Positions 8,800 to 17,857 are shown, counted from the first letter of the stretch. The stretch: DNA of 64,000 nt from Flaviramulus multivorans (GCF_021728415.1 NZ_JAKKDV010000001.1:663977-727976); one strand, 5' to 3'. Notes: generated by a model from the letters alone, not told the origin. Program-made: numbers and translations.

Positions 8800-10323
8800 A
8801 TGGCTTTTCGATTTTTTATAATAGCAATACTTTTAAACTTTGGAACTTCATTTTCCCAAACTCAAGACTCTATAATTGATGGGAAACCTCAAAGTATAAA
8901 AACCATTGAAGCTATTGCTGATAGCTCTTCAGTTAAAAAACTGGCAGACCATAAATCAATGGCAACATTAGATGAAAAATGGTTTGAAGAACTTTACAGC
9001 AACACCTTATTTGATAGTATTTACGAAAGTGTCACGGAATTAAAATTTGATCCCGTTGATTACCCAGAATTATCTACAGACACATTAAAAGCAAGACTAA
9101 AAGAACTTGACTCTAGAACTCCATTCAATGTTGAATACAACCCAGGCCTTGAAAGTGTTATAAAATCATATTTAAAGCACCGACGAAACTCTCTACAAAA
9201 CTTAATGACTTTAAGTGCGTTTTATTTCCCAATGTTTGAACGCGAATTAGACAATCAAAACATTCCTTTAGAAATTAAATATTTAGCCATTGTAGAATCG
9301 GCATTAAAACCTAGAGCTAAATCAAGGGTGGGCGCTACAGGATTGTGGCAATTTATGTTTAGTACTGGCAAAATGTATGGTTTAGACGTAAGTAGTTATG
9401 TTGATGAGCGGAGCGATCCGATAAAATCTACAGTGGCAGCTTCTAAGTATCTAGCAAAACTTTACGAAATTTTTGGTGACTGGGATTTAGCCTTAGCAGC
9501 GTATAACTCAGGTCCAGGTAATGTTACAAAAGCCATTCGTCGTTCGGGAGGTTATCAAAACTATTGGAATATAAGACACAATCTACCAAGAGAAACCGCA
9601 GGTTATTTGCCAGCATTTTTGGCAACTATGTATATTTTTGAATATGCTGAAGCACACGGGTTTAAAAAACTAAAACCAGAATTTGCTCATTTTGAAACCG
9701 ATACGATTAGAGTAAAGCAGATGATAACACTGGACCAAGTGTCAGAAGTAACAGGCACTTCTATTGAGGAGCTTCAGTTTTTAAATCCATCCTATAAATT
9801 AGACATCATTCCCTTTATAAAAGGAGAAAATTATGCTTTAAGATTGCCGAAAGAAGTAGTTGGTAAATTCGTAAACAATGAAGATAGTATTTATGCATTT
9901 GCAAAAGCAGAGTTTGATAAACGAGAAAAACCATTACCGCAATTTTTTAATGCCAATGATAAAATAATTTACCGTGTAAAATCGGGAGATTACTTAGGAA
10001 AAATTTCTAGGATATATGGAGTAAGAGTGAGCGATATTAAAAGGTGGAACGGATTACGAAGCAATGATCTAAGGATTGGTCAACGATTGACTATTTATCC
10101 TAGAAAACCACATGTGTCTACCCCATCACCTTCAACAACAAAAGTTGCTGAAAAAAAGCCAATTTCAGGAGAGGTAGTAATTTATGAAGTAAAAAGTGGC
10201 GATTCGCTTTGGAGTATATCTCAAAAATTTTCTGGAGTTTCTGTTCAAAATATTAAAGATTGGAACGGTATTAGTGGTAGTAAATTAAAACCAGGAATGA
10301 AACTTAAAATTTCGAAAGGCTAA
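8800..10323 (+). CDS. MltD-like lytic transglycosylase with LysM domains
   Basis: The 507-residue secreted protein cleaves the glycan strands of peptidoglycan. A signal peptide covers about residues 1-19 (ending TSFSQ). The SLT goose-lysozyme-like domain spans about 145-285 and includes the catalytic Glu166 in VESALKP, then GATGLWQFM and AAYNSGPGNV. At least two LysM glycan-binding repeats follow at about 390-433 and 461-505, both with the xYxVKSGD start. A weaker LysM-like unit may lie at 303-349. A Ser/Thr/Pro linker separates the two clear LysM units. The next gene, a DUF4837 lipoprotein, starts 23 bases downstream and is probably cotranscribed. Confidence 0.93.
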   Translation: MAFRFFIIAILLNFGTSFSQTQDSIIDGKPQSIKTIEAIADSSSVKKLADHKSMATLDEKWFEELYSNTLFDSIYESVTELKFDPVDYPELSTDTLKARLKELDSRTPFNVEYNPGLESVIKSYLKHRRNSLQNLMTLSAFYFPMFERELDNQNIPLEIKYLAIVESALKPRAKSRVGATGLWQFMFSTGKMYGLDVSSYVDERSDPIKSTVAASKYLAKLYEIFGDWDLALAAYNSGPGNVTKAIRRSGGYQNYWNIRHNLPRETAGYLPAFLATMYIFEYAEAHGFKKLKPEFAHFETDTIRVKQMITLDQVSEVTGTSIEELQFLNPSYKLDIIPFIKGENYALRLPKEVVGKFVNNEDSIYAFAKAEFDKREKPLPQFFNANDKIIYRVKSGDYLGKISRIYGVRVSDIKRWNGLRSNDLRIGQRLTIYPRKPHVSTPSPSTTKVAEKKPISGEVVIYEVKSGDSLWSISQKFSGVSVQNIKDWNGISGSKLKPGMKLKISKG

Positions 10324-10346
10324 ATTCCAAAAACATAACATTTATT

Positions 10347-11324
10347 ATGAGGAACATCATATTTTCACTAGTATCATTAATACTTTTTGCATCTTGCGGA
10401 GACAAGAAAAACACAAATGACCGCTACATTGCCGATGCTTCAGGTGCCATTAACAACGTGTCTGTTGTTGTAGATAACGATTTATGGGACGGCAGTATTG
10501 GTGAAACCATTAGAAGCGTGCTAGCAAAACCTATATATGGCTTACCTCAAGACGAGCCTACTTTTACTATTAACCAAATACCTCCGTCTGTTTTTTCTGG
10601 GTTTGTAACTAGAAACCGAACGGTTTTAAAAATTGAAACCAATAAAGATGCTGGTATTGAGGTTTTAACAGATGTGTATGCAAGACCACAAAAGGTAATT
10701 GTAATTACTGGAAAAACGAAGCAAGAGGTTATAGATATAATTACTGAAAATGAATCTAAAATTATTGAAACATTTAGAAATGAAGAATTGGCTGAAAGAT
10801 TACGCCAAATGGCCAAATCACCTCATCCGTTTACATCTATAAAGGATAAACTGGGGTTAACTATTCAGTTTGATTCAAGTCATAGAATAGCAAAAGAAAC
10901 AGATGGTTTCTTTTGGATTAGGAAGGATATTACCACTGGCACAACCAATTTATTAATTTATGAATTACCTATTGATGCCATAAAAAGGAACGACAGTATT
11001 GTAAATCAAGTAATAAAAATTAGAGATTCCGTTGGAAAACTATATATAGAAGGACCCGTAGAAGGGTCTTATTTAGCTACCGAGAATGCTTATACCCCTT
11101 TTCATGGAGAAACAATTGTAGATAATAAACCAGCTCTGGAAACCAAAGGCATTTGGGATGTGAAAAACGCCTTTATGGGAGGTCCTTTTATAAACTATGC
11201 CATTGAAGATAAAACTAACAAACGTTGGGTAGTAATAGAAGGTTTTGCGTTTGCTCCTTCAGTTGAAAAGCGAAATTATATGTTAGAACTTGAAGCTATT
11301 ATTAAATCCGTTAAAATAGATTAA
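10347..11324 (+). CDS. DUF4837 family lipoprotein
   Basis: The 325-residue protein starts with a signal peptide and the lipobox FASC (Cys17), so it should sit in the inner or outer membrane facing the periplasm. The remainder matches, from memory, the Bacteroidota DUF4837 family: VVVDNDLWDGSIGE near residue 38, YGLPQDEP, and a C-terminal block GPFINYAI followed by the strand-rich end RWVVIEGFAFAP. The function is unknown. Close linkage to the lytic transglycosylase suggests an envelope role, which is inference. A bidirectional terminator follows 21 bases after the stop. Confidence 0.85.
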   Translation: MRNIIFSLVSLILFASCGDKKNTNDRYIADASGAINNVSVVVDNDLWDGSIGETIRSVLAKPIYGLPQDEPTFTINQIPPSVFSGFVTRNRTVLKIETNKDAGIEVLTDVYARPQKVIVITGKTKQEVIDIITENESKIIETFRNEELAERLRQMAKSPHPFTSIKDKLGLTIQFDSSHRIAKETDGFFWIRKDITTGTTNLLIYELPIDAIKRNDSIVNQVIKIRDSVGKLYIEGPVEGSYLATENAYTPFHGETIVDNKPALETKGIWDVKNAFMGGPFINYAIEDKTNKRWVVIEGFAFAPSVEKRNYMLELEAIIKSVKID

Positions 11325-11345
11325 TAGAGATGGATTACTCAAGAC

Positions 11346-11376
11346 AAAAAAGACCAACAAACTGTTGGTCTTTTTT
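11346..11376. terminator. Bidirectional terminator between the DUF4837 gene and tatA
   Basis: Six A, then GACCAACA at 11352-11359, a three-base loop, TGTTGGTC at 11363-11370, and six T. The A and T tracts on both sides let it stop the DUF4837 transcript on the plus strand and the tatA transcript on the minus strand. Confidence 0.92.
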
Positions 11377-11396
11377 ATATCAATACAAGATGTTTT

Positions 11397-11579
11397 TTAT
11401 TCTTTCTTAGGGTCTTTTTTATCATCTTCTTTACTAGCATCTTTAAATTCTTTGATGCCACTACCAAGTCCGCGCATTAATTCAGGTATTTTTTTACCTC
11501 CAAACAATAGTAATACAACCACAACAATTAATGCTATTTGCCAAGGGCCTATCGCTAACGGTAACATATATAAGTTCAT
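11397..11579 (-). CDS. tatA: Twin-arginine translocase subunit TatA
   Basis: The 60-residue protein is the TatA/E-type pore component of the Tat pathway, which exports folded proteins. It has one N-terminal membrane helix (about residues 8-26), the hallmark FG at 26-27, and the amphipathic helix [18 protein letters not shown], then a charged tail rich in Lys, Asp and Glu. The frame is open upstream to a TTG at 11600, but that codon lies inside the -7 promoter box, so the ATG at 11579 is the likely start. The gene stands alone between a terminator and a divergent peptidase gene. tatC is not in the window. Confidence 0.93.
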   Translation of the reverse strand: MNLYMLPLAIGPWQIALIVVVVLLLFGGKKIPELMRGLGSGIKEFKDASKEDDKKDPKKE

Positions 11580-11597
11580 AATTTTAGTTTTAAAAAA

Positions 11598-11605
11598 CAA
11601 AGTTA
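11598..11605 (-). promoter_or_regulatory. Putative -7 promoter box of tatA
   Basis: On the minus strand the sequence reads TAACTTTG, fitting TAnnTTTG. It lies 18 bases upstream of the ATG at 11579. It helps decide the start, since the upstream TTG codon falls within it. Confidence 0.5.
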
Positions 11606-11721
11606 ATAATTAAAGTTAAATAAAACCGTTTTACGATTAACTTTAGTAGTACGGTAATTTAAAAATATTTTTAAACCGTTATACTTTACTTAAAACATCA
11701 ACATATTTAATAAATTCTATT

Positions 11722-11729
11722 TATTTTTG
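11722..11729 (+). promoter_or_regulatory. Putative -7 promoter box of the M23 peptidase gene
   Basis: TATTTTTG fits TAnnTTTG but is only 7 bases before the ATG at 11737, so the transcript would be leaderless or nearly so. The short distance lowers confidence. Confidence 0.35.
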
Positions 11730-11736
11730 TTTAACA

Positions 11737-12609
11737 ATGAAAGAGGATAAAAAGAAGCAAAAAAAAATCAAGAAAAAACTACTCGATAAGTACCGATTAT
11801 TGATACTTAACGAGCATACTTTTGAAGAAAGATTATCATTTAAATTAACGCGTTTAAATGTTTTTGTGCTTTCATCGCTAGTGGCAATTTTTTTAATTTC
11901 ATTTACGTATTTACTAATAGCATATACCCCATTAAGAGAATATATACCTGGATATTCCTCAACAGCTTTAAAAAAGCAAGCTACAGAATTAAACTATAAA
12001 ACAGACTCATTACAACGTGTTCTTGCCATGAACGAGATGTATTTTAACTCTATTAAGCAAGCATTAAAAGGCGATGTAAGCGCAGCAAATATTAATAAAG
12101 ATTCAATTATTCAAGCAGTTAAATTAGAAGCTAGTGCAGTAGATTTAAGCCCTAGTGCCGAAGACTCCTTGTTAAGAGAAAAAGTGGATAAAGAAGATAA
12201 GTATAATTTATTTGAATCTGCAACCTCGACAACCAACTTCGTTTTATTTCCTCCTGTAAATGGCTCCATTAGTGAGCCTTATAACGCAAAAGAAAAACAT
12301 TATGCAGTTGATATTGTAGTTGCAAAAGACACTCCTGTAAAGGCAACAGCAGATGGTATCGTAGTTTTTTCCGAATGGACGGCTAATACTGGGTATGTTA
12401 TTATTATTGAACATAGTTACGGCCTTATTTCGATTTACAAACACAATGCTAGTTTAACCAAAGCGCAAGGTGATTTGGTAAAAGCAGGCGAGGTTATTGC
12501 AACCGCAGGAAACACAGGAGAGTTAACTACAGGGCCTCATTTGCATTTTGAGTTATGGAACGATGGTTACCCTATTAATCCAACAAATTTTATAGATTTC
12601 AATAAATGA
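11737..12609 (+). CDS. Membrane-anchored M23 (LytM-type) peptidase
   Basis: The 290-residue protein has a very basic cytoplasmic start (about 20 residues), one membrane helix at about 41-62, a helical linker and a C-terminal LytM domain from about 170. Zinc-site residues are present: His188 and Asp192 in KHYAVD, and the HxH pair His268/His270 in GPHLHFELW. The domain could therefore be an active DD-endopeptidase that cuts peptidoglycan cross-links, or an activator of amidases. It overlaps the downstream GH3-like gene by four bases (ATGA), which indicates translational coupling. Confidence 0.92.
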   Translation: MKEDKKKQKKIKKKLLDKYRLLILNEHTFEERLSFKLTRLNVFVLSSLVAIFLISFTYLLIAYTPLREYIPGYSSTALKKQATELNYKTDSLQRVLAMNEMYFNSIKQALKGDVSAANINKDSIIQAVKLEASAVDLSPSAEDSLLREKVDKEDKYNLFESATSTTNFVLFPPVNGSISEPYNAKEKHYAVDIVVAKDTPVKATADGIVVFSEWTANTGYVIIIEHSYGLISIYKHNASLTKAQGDLVKAGEVIATAGNTGELTTGPHLHFELWNDGYPINPTNFIDFNK

Positions 12610-14093
12610 TATCATTTAAATCTGCCCTGGCAAAACCATTTGCAAAACGTATTTATAACAAAACTCAAAAATGGGCTAATAACCCTATTGATACTCAAAA
12701 AAAAGTATTTCAAGACTTAATTTCTCAAGCAGCTTCAACAGTATTTGGGAAAGATCATGATTTTATAAGTATTAACAACCATGAAGATTTTATAAAAAGA
12801 GTTCCTGTACGCGATTATGAAACTTTAAAACCCTATGTTGAAAGGGTTATTAATGGCGAAGAAGATATTCTTTGGAAAGGCAAGCCAATTTATTTTGCAA
12901 AAACATCAGGTACGACTTCAGGTGTAAAATATATACCGATAACTAAACCGTCCATTGAGGCTCAGGTAGAATCTTCTCGTAATGCCATATTGCTTTACAT
13001 TCATGAAACTGGCAATGCAAAATTTGTTGATGGTAAAATGATTTTTTTACAAGGAAGCCCCATTTTAAATAAAAAAAACGGGATAAATGTGGGAAGGCTA
13101 TCTGGAATTTCTGCTCACTATGTGCCTAAATATCTTCAAAAAAATAGGCTGCCATCATGGGAAACCAATTGTATTGAAGATTGGGAAACTAAGGTAAACG
13201 CCATAGTAGAGGAAACAGTAAACGAAAACATGACGGTTATTGCTGGAATACCATCTTGGGTTCAAATGTATTTTGAAAAAATTCAACAAAAAACAGGCAA
13301 AAAAATAGGTGATGTGTTTAAAAACTTCAACCTTTTTATTTTTGGAGGAGTTAATTACGAACCTTATAGAGCAAAATTTGAAAACCTTATTGGCCGAAAG
13401 GTAGACAGCATAGAATTGTATCCAGCTAGCGAAGGTTTTTTTGCATATCAAGATAAACAGAATGAAAAGGGAATGCTACTTCAATTAAACTCAGGAATAT
13501 TTTATGAGTTTATTAAAGCCGACGAATTTTTTAATGACAACCCAAAACGGATTACCATTAAAGATGTTGAAATAGGCGTAAATTATGTTATGATTATTTC
13601 AACAAACGCAGGTCTTTGGGCTTATAATATTGGTGATACGGTTGAGTTTACTTCTATAAAACCTTATAGGGTAATCGTTTCAGGTAGAATAAAACATTTT
13701 ATTTCTGCTTTCGGCGAACATGTTATTGGTAAAGAGGTAGAACAAGCTATGCAAGAAGCCACTTCGAATACTAATATAAGAGTTTCAGAGTTTACTGTAG
13801 CACCTCAAATTAATCCTAATCAAGGCCTGCCTTATCACGAATGGTTTATAGAGTTTGAAAACGAACCCGAAGACCTTTTGAGTTTAGCAAAAAAAATAGA
13901 CGAATCACTTCAAAAACAAAACAGTTATTATTTCGATTTAATAAAAGGCAATGTTTTGCAACAACTAAAAATAACTAAAGTAAAACAAGGAGGTTTTCAA
14001 AATTATATGAAATCTGTTGGTAAATTAGGCGGTCAAAATAAGCTTCCGAGATTGTCCAACGACCGAAAAATTGTTGAGACTTTTACTCAATAA
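12606..14093 (+). CDS. GH3-family adenylate-forming protein
   Basis: The 495-residue protein belongs to the GH3 auxin-responsive family of acyl-adenylating enzymes, which in plants conjugate amino acids to hormones. The ATP-binding loop TSGTTSG is at residues 100-106. Further family blocks include ELYPASEGFFAYQ (near 260), GDTVEFTS and SGRIKHFISAFGEHV, which correspond to the adenylation core motifs. The N-terminal block KPFAKRIYNKT is typical of Bacteroidota members. Its bacterial substrate is not established. The ATGA overlap with the M23 peptidase gene suggests coupled expression, perhaps in envelope assembly, which is inference. Confidence 0.88.
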   Translation: MISFKSALAKPFAKRIYNKTQKWANNPIDTQKKVFQDLISQAASTVFGKDHDFISINNHEDFIKRVPVRDYETLKPYVERVINGEEDILWKGKPIYFAKTSGTTSGVKYIPITKPSIEAQVESSRNAILLYIHETGNAKFVDGKMIFLQGSPILNKKNGINVGRLSGISAHYVPKYLQKNRLPSWETNCIEDWETKVNAIVEETVNENMTVIAGIPSWVQMYFEKIQQKTGKKIGDVFKNFNLFIFGGVNYEPYRAKFENLIGRKVDSIELYPASEGFFAYQDKQNEKGMLLQLNSGIFYEFIKADEFFNDNPKRITIKDVEIGVNYVMIISTNAGLWAYNIGDTVEFTSIKPYRVIVSGRIKHFISAFGEHVIGKEVEQAMQEATSNTNIRVSEFTVAPQINPNQGLPYHEWFIEFENEPEDLLSLAKKIDESLQKQNSYYFDLIKGNVLQQLKITKVKQGGFQNYMKSVGKLGGQNKLPRLSNDRKIVETFTQ

Positions 14094-14111
14094 AATTTAG
14101 TTAAATAATCC

Positions 14112-14119
14112 TATCTTTG
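14112..14119 (+). promoter_or_regulatory. Putative -7 promoter box of the DUF6909 gene
   Basis: TATCTTTG fits TAnnTTTG and ends 19 bases before the ATG at 14139. It lies just after the GH3 gene stop. No -33 element is clear. Confidence 0.5.
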
Positions 14120-14138
14120 TACTCGACCAAATGAATCT

Positions 14139-15827
14139 ATGAGTAGTAAAAAACAACACGCCAGAACAAGAGCTCAGGAAAGCTCGAACGCTATTGAGCG
14201 AATGTATATTACTATGCGTCATTTATTTAACAGGGGTTTTTATAAACCTATGGGAATATCTGGCGAAACTCTAAGAAATGCTTTGTTATTATTACGACCA
14301 GAAATTTATGGCTCTATTGGTGAGGAAAAAGCAGAGTTAGAAGGGTTGCTTTATGTTATTGATAGGCTTCCAACAGGTATAGAAGAGTGTACTTTCATCA
14401 ATTTAACAAGTGATGAAGGATATTCCAACTCTCACTTTAAACCCATAATTCCAGAAAAAAGAAGGCGTAATTGTTATAGAATTGATAACGAACAAATGAA
14501 TATCGAGATTACTCGAGGGCGCTCTGAAATCTATGACATTTTAACGCATCTAACGTTTCTTTTTATTGAATCCCATAAAATAAGTAATCGTGTTATTATT
14601 AACGAAGAGGGTGTCACCACAAGGGATTGGTTAAAACTTGAAAAAGCTGTTCTATCAAATAAGAAACTTACTCAAGAAGAGCGTGAGGTTGCTATTACCC
14701 ACACGGCTAATATTTTGGGAAGAACTTTCAATGAGTTAACAGCGGTATATAATGAATTTGCTACGCCGTCTCAACCGGAAAGGTTACTTCATATTGTTTA
14801 TTGGTTAGGGAAACTTGCAATTGAAGAGCAAGTGAATAACAACAAACGTACGGTTACTTTTAGTCCAGTTTTAAGGGAACGTATAGGCCACCATATTCAT
14901 GGCGAAATATGGGCTGATACCATAAAAGAAACACTGCACAACAAAGGATTAATAGAAAGACCGATACATATTATTAGTGCCAATATGCATAGTGTCATGA
15001 ATACACTATTTTCTAAAAATGCCTTAAAACCTAATCTCGAAAAGACAAGTATATTTCAGGTTTATGAATCTTTAAGTAAAAAGGATAATTCGGTCTTACG
15101 CAATAAAGTAACTAAAGAGGCGTTGCAAAAAGGTATGATTTATATAACTGACACATCTGGAGCTAATATAGACGTACAAATTTTTGATACTTCAAAATTA
15201 GATACCTCTAAAATAGACATCAAAATATCAAATGCTACTTTAAAAAATGAGGCACCAGTAATCTTGGTAATGGACTATGCTTTTGGAGAACAAGCTTATG
15301 AAACTATTGATGAACTACTCAAACCTTACAAAGTAAAAGGAAAGAAAACACATTTAAATGTTGAGTCTATATCAATAATGGGTAAAGCAGGTATTTTAGA
15401 AGGAGGTAAAGGTGATATCATGATTCCTTCAGCCCATATTTTTGAAGGGACAGCAGATAATTACCCATTTGAGAATGAACTAAAAAGAGAAGACTTAGAT
15501 GGCCAAGGGGTAGATGTTTATGAAGGCTCAATGATCACAGTTTTAGGAACATCGTTACAAAACAAAGACATTTTAAAATTCTTCTTTAACTCAACATGGA
15601 AAGTAATAGGATTAGAAATGGAAGGGGCTCATTACCAAAAAGCTATTCAAGCGGCGTCTAAAGTTAGAGGTAGCATTAACCCAAATGTTAAAGTACGATA
15701 TGCTTATTATGCAAGTGATAACCCATTAGAAACAGGAGCAACACTAGCCTCAGGAGGTTTAGGGACATCGGGTGTAAAGCCAACATATTTAATAACTAGA
15801 ACAATTTTAGAACAAATACTTAACTAA
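14139..15827 (+). CDS. DUF6909 family protein with a nucleosidase/phosphorylase-like C-terminal region
   Basis: The 562-residue cytoplasmic-looking protein matches, from memory, DUF6909, a family I know from Bacteroidota. There is no signal peptide or membrane segment. The C-terminal third reads like the nucleoside phosphorylase/nucleosidase fold: MGKAGILEGGKGDIMIP, then a GLEMEGAHY block at about 491-499. This resembles the xDMEGA ribose-binding motif of AMP nucleosidase, MTA/SAH nucleosidase and purine nucleoside phosphorylase. A catalytic assignment is therefore plausible but untested. The gene ends 12 bases before the Wzz-like gene, the first gene of the polysaccharide locus, and may be cotranscribed with it. 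Confidence 0.8.
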   Translation: MSSKKQHARTRAQESSNAIERMYITMRHLFNRGFYKPMGISGETLRNALLLLRPEIYGSIGEEKAELEGLLYVIDRLPTGIEECTFINLTSDEGYSNSHFKPIIPEKRRRNCYRIDNEQMNIEITRGRSEIYDILTHLTFLFIESHKISNRVIINEEGVTTRDWLKLEKAVLSNKKLTQEEREVAITHTANILGRTFNELTAVYNEFATPSQPERLLHIVYWLGKLAIEEQVNNNKRTVTFSPVLRERIGHHIHGEIWADTIKETLHNKGLIERPIHIISANMHSVMNTLFSKNALKPNLEKTSIFQVYESLSKKDNSVLRNKVTKEALQKGMIYITDTSGANIDVQIFDTSKLDTSKIDIKISNATLKNEAPVILVMDYAFGEQAYETIDELLKPYKVKGKKTHLNVESISIMGKAGILEGGKGDIMIPSAHIFEGTADNYPFENELKREDLDGQGVDVYEGSMITVLGTSLQNKDILKFFFNSTWKVIGLEMEGAHYQKAIQAASKVRGSINPNVKVRYAYYASDNPLETGATLASGGLGTSGVKPTYLITRTILEQILN

Positions 15828-15839
15828 CAAGAAAAAATT

Positions 15840-16913
15840 ATGAGTAAAGATTTGCAACAACCACAGCAATCTGAAGAAGTAGATTTAGGGCAACTATTTA
15901 AGATAATAGGGAATATGTTTGATCGCCTATTTAAGTTTATAGGCGGTATTTTTAATAAATTGTTTTTAGCTTTTGTTTGGATAGTCTTTTTTACAAAAAA
16001 GCATTTGATAAAGTTTGTTATAGCTGGGGTAATAGGAATTGCTATTGGGTTTTTGTTAGAAAAAACATCAGAACCTGTTTATAAGTCCTATGTAACACTA
16101 AAACAAAATTATGATACAGGTGAGAGTCTTTATAACTCAATTATTTATTATAATGATTTAGTTGATCAAAAAGATGTTATGACTCTGGTGAATGTTTTAG
16201 AAATTTCTGAAGATGAAGCCTCTTCTATATTAAATTTTGAAGTTGAATCTGTAATTAGTGAGAATCAAAAACTTAAAAATTTTGACACTTATAAAAAAGA
16301 CTTGGATTCTGCATTAGCAGCAACCATTGAATATAAGGACTATATAAAAAATGATAAAGATTATAATCACGAGTACCAACAAATCACAATTAAATCGAAA
16401 ACAAGAAATAGTTTTAAACAATTATTTGATAAGGTAGTTGAGAATATTAATAAAAACAGTTATTTTTTAAATCAACAGCAAAAAGATTTAAACGAATTAA
16501 ACAGACGAGAGCATGCCTTAAAAGAGTCATTAGTTCAGTCAGATTCTTTAAAAAGCACATATAAAAGAGTTTTAGAAAAAGTATTAGATAATAAAGCTGG
16601 TTCACAAACTAGCGTTACCATCGAAAGCAGTGACGAAACAAGCAAAACAAAGGAATACGATTTATATTTAAGCGATTTAGAGTTAAGAAGAGAATTGGTT
16701 GAAATTGAACGAGAAAAAGAAGATAAAAAACAAATAATTGAAATTGTATCCAGCAAACAGGATTCTGGCTCAATTGATGATAAAAAAGATATTTTTGGGC
16801 TGTTAATTAGCCCAAAGTTGTACTATGCCGCTATTTTAATGGCTTTAACATTCGTGATATTGCTTTCAATTAGTTTCATTAAAGTTTTGGAAAAATACAA
16901 TAGCAAAATATAG
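15840..16913 (+). CDS. Wzz-like polysaccharide chain-length determinant
   Basis: The 357-residue protein has hydrophobic segments near residues 38-73 and a C-terminal one at about 330-350. A long charged, helix-rich region lies between them, including coiled-coil stretches at about 205-235 and 275-300. This is the architecture of Wzz/PCP co-polymerases, which set the length of Wzy-made polysaccharide chains in the inner membrane. There is no kinase domain, so it is Wzz-like and not a full Wzc. The N-terminal region is amphipathic (FKIIGNMFDRLFKFIGG) and unusual. It is the first gene of the surface-polysaccharide locus and is followed by the rmlA remnant. Confidence 0.78.
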   Translation: MSKDLQQPQQSEEVDLGQLFKIIGNMFDRLFKFIGGIFNKLFLAFVWIVFFTKKHLIKFVIAGVIGIAIGFLLEKTSEPVYKSYVTLKQNYDTGESLYNSIIYYNDLVDQKDVMTLVNVLEISEDEASSILNFEVESVISENQKLKNFDTYKKDLDSALAATIEYKDYIKNDKDYNHEYQQITIKSKTRNSFKQLFDKVVENINKNSYFLNQQQKDLNELNRREHALKESLVQSDSLKSTYKRVLEKVLDNKAGSQTSVTIESSDETSKTKEYDLYLSDLELRRELVEIEREKEDKKQIIEIVSSKQDSGSIDDKKDIFGLLISPKLYYAAILMALTFVILLSISFIKVLEKYNSKI

Positions 16914-16949
16914 TTCAATAACTGTTTTTATAACATGACTATTAGAGTT

Positions 16950-17302
16950 TTAAAGAATCTAATTACAACGTATCCGAAACCTATTTTTGTGTCAAACTAG
17001 TTGTTGAGAAAGGAAAAAGAACCAACCTAATATAAGTGTAGAGTTGAAAATAATTAATTTTTTAAAAAGAAAATCTTTATCCTCAATTCCTTAACAAAGG
17101 GTTTAATTGTTAGACATTTGTACTTTTAACCGTTAATCTAAACATAACAATTTGTTAAAATATAATAGAAGAAAGGCAAGGTTTAAAAGGAGGTTGTATT
17201 GAAGAAGCCACTTATTGAACTGGATACATCAATAAAGAACAATTAATTTAGTTATCTCAACCTTTACTAAAAAGTGGATGGGAGGATACCTTCAACAACT
17301 AA
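16950..17302 (+). pseudogene. rmlA: Decayed C-terminal half of rmlA (glucose-1-phosphate thymidylyltransferase)
   Basis: This fills the 400-base gap between the Wzz-like gene and rmlC. Translated across frames it follows residues about 160-285 of the intact RmlA at 22553-23419. SNYNVSETYF corresponds to [16 protein letters not shown] corresponds to VVEIAK, ELKI to ELEI, QFLNKGFNW to the region before the active-site block AWLDTGTF, and LDICTF to LDTGTF. FVK then IIEERQGLKGGCIEEATY corresponds to [18 protein letters not shown], and GYINKEQL to KFINKEQL. Then LLKSG corresponds to GKSG. At least five frame changes are needed. In-frame stops include TGA at 17216 and TAG at 17249. The N-terminal half with the nucleotidyltransferase motif is absent. 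It ends 9 bases before rmlC. Confidence 0.87.
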
Positions 17303-17311
17303 TAAATAATC

Positions 17312-17857
17312 ATGACAGTTGAAGAAACATATTTAAAAGGCTGTTTTGTTATAACACCTAGAGTGCTTGAAGATGAAAGGGGCTATTTTTTTGAAAGTTT
17401 CAATAAGCAAATATTTGAAAAAGAAACAGGGGTTCATAAAACTTTTGTTCAAGACAATCAATCTAAGTCATCTAAAGGCGTATTGAGGGGGTTGCATTTC
17501 CAAAAAGGCAAACACGGGCAAGCTAAGTTAGTAAGAGTAATAAAAGGGAAAGTATTAGATGTTTGTGTCGATATTAGAGAAGAATCTCCAACTTTCGGTA
17601 AACAGTTTTCAATAATACTAGACGCTACCGAGCACAAACAACTATATGTTCCAAGAGGGTTTGCACACGGATTTTTAGTTTTAGAGGACGACACTATCTT
17701 TTCATATAAATGTGATAATTTTTACAATAAAGAATCAGAGTCAGGAATTATTTTTAATGACAAGACGTTAAATATAAAATGGGGTTTTACGGAAAAAGAG
17801 CTTATTATATCTGAAAAAGATAAAACGCTATTAACATTTGAACAACTATTTAAATGA
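17312..17857 (+). CDS. rmlC: dTDP-4-dehydrorhamnose 3,5-epimerase
   Basis: The 181-residue cupin-fold enzyme epimerises C3 and C5 of dTDP-4-keto-6-deoxyglucose, the third step of dTDP-L-rhamnose synthesis. It carries the family blocks DERGYFFESF near residue 22, LRGLHFQ near 59 with the catalytic His, and YVPRGFAHGFLVLED near 111. The length is normal. It starts 9 bases after the decayed rmlA and overlaps rmlD by four bases (ATGA). The ancestral order was therefore rmlA-rmlC-rmlD. Confidence 0.97.
   Translation: MTVEETYLKGCFVITPRVLEDERGYFFESFNKQIFEKETGVHKTFVQDNQSKSSKGVLRGLHFQKGKHGQAKLVRVIKGKVLDVCVDIREESPTFGKQFSIILDATEHKQLYVPRGFAHGFLVLEDDTIFSYKCDNFYNKESESGIIFNDKTLNIKWGFTEKELIISEKDKTLLTFEQLFK

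Noticed and set aside
11365-11613. An 82-residue plus-strand open frame across tatA
   Set aside because: It is antisense to a clear tatA, begins inside the terminator arm and has low-complexity composition.
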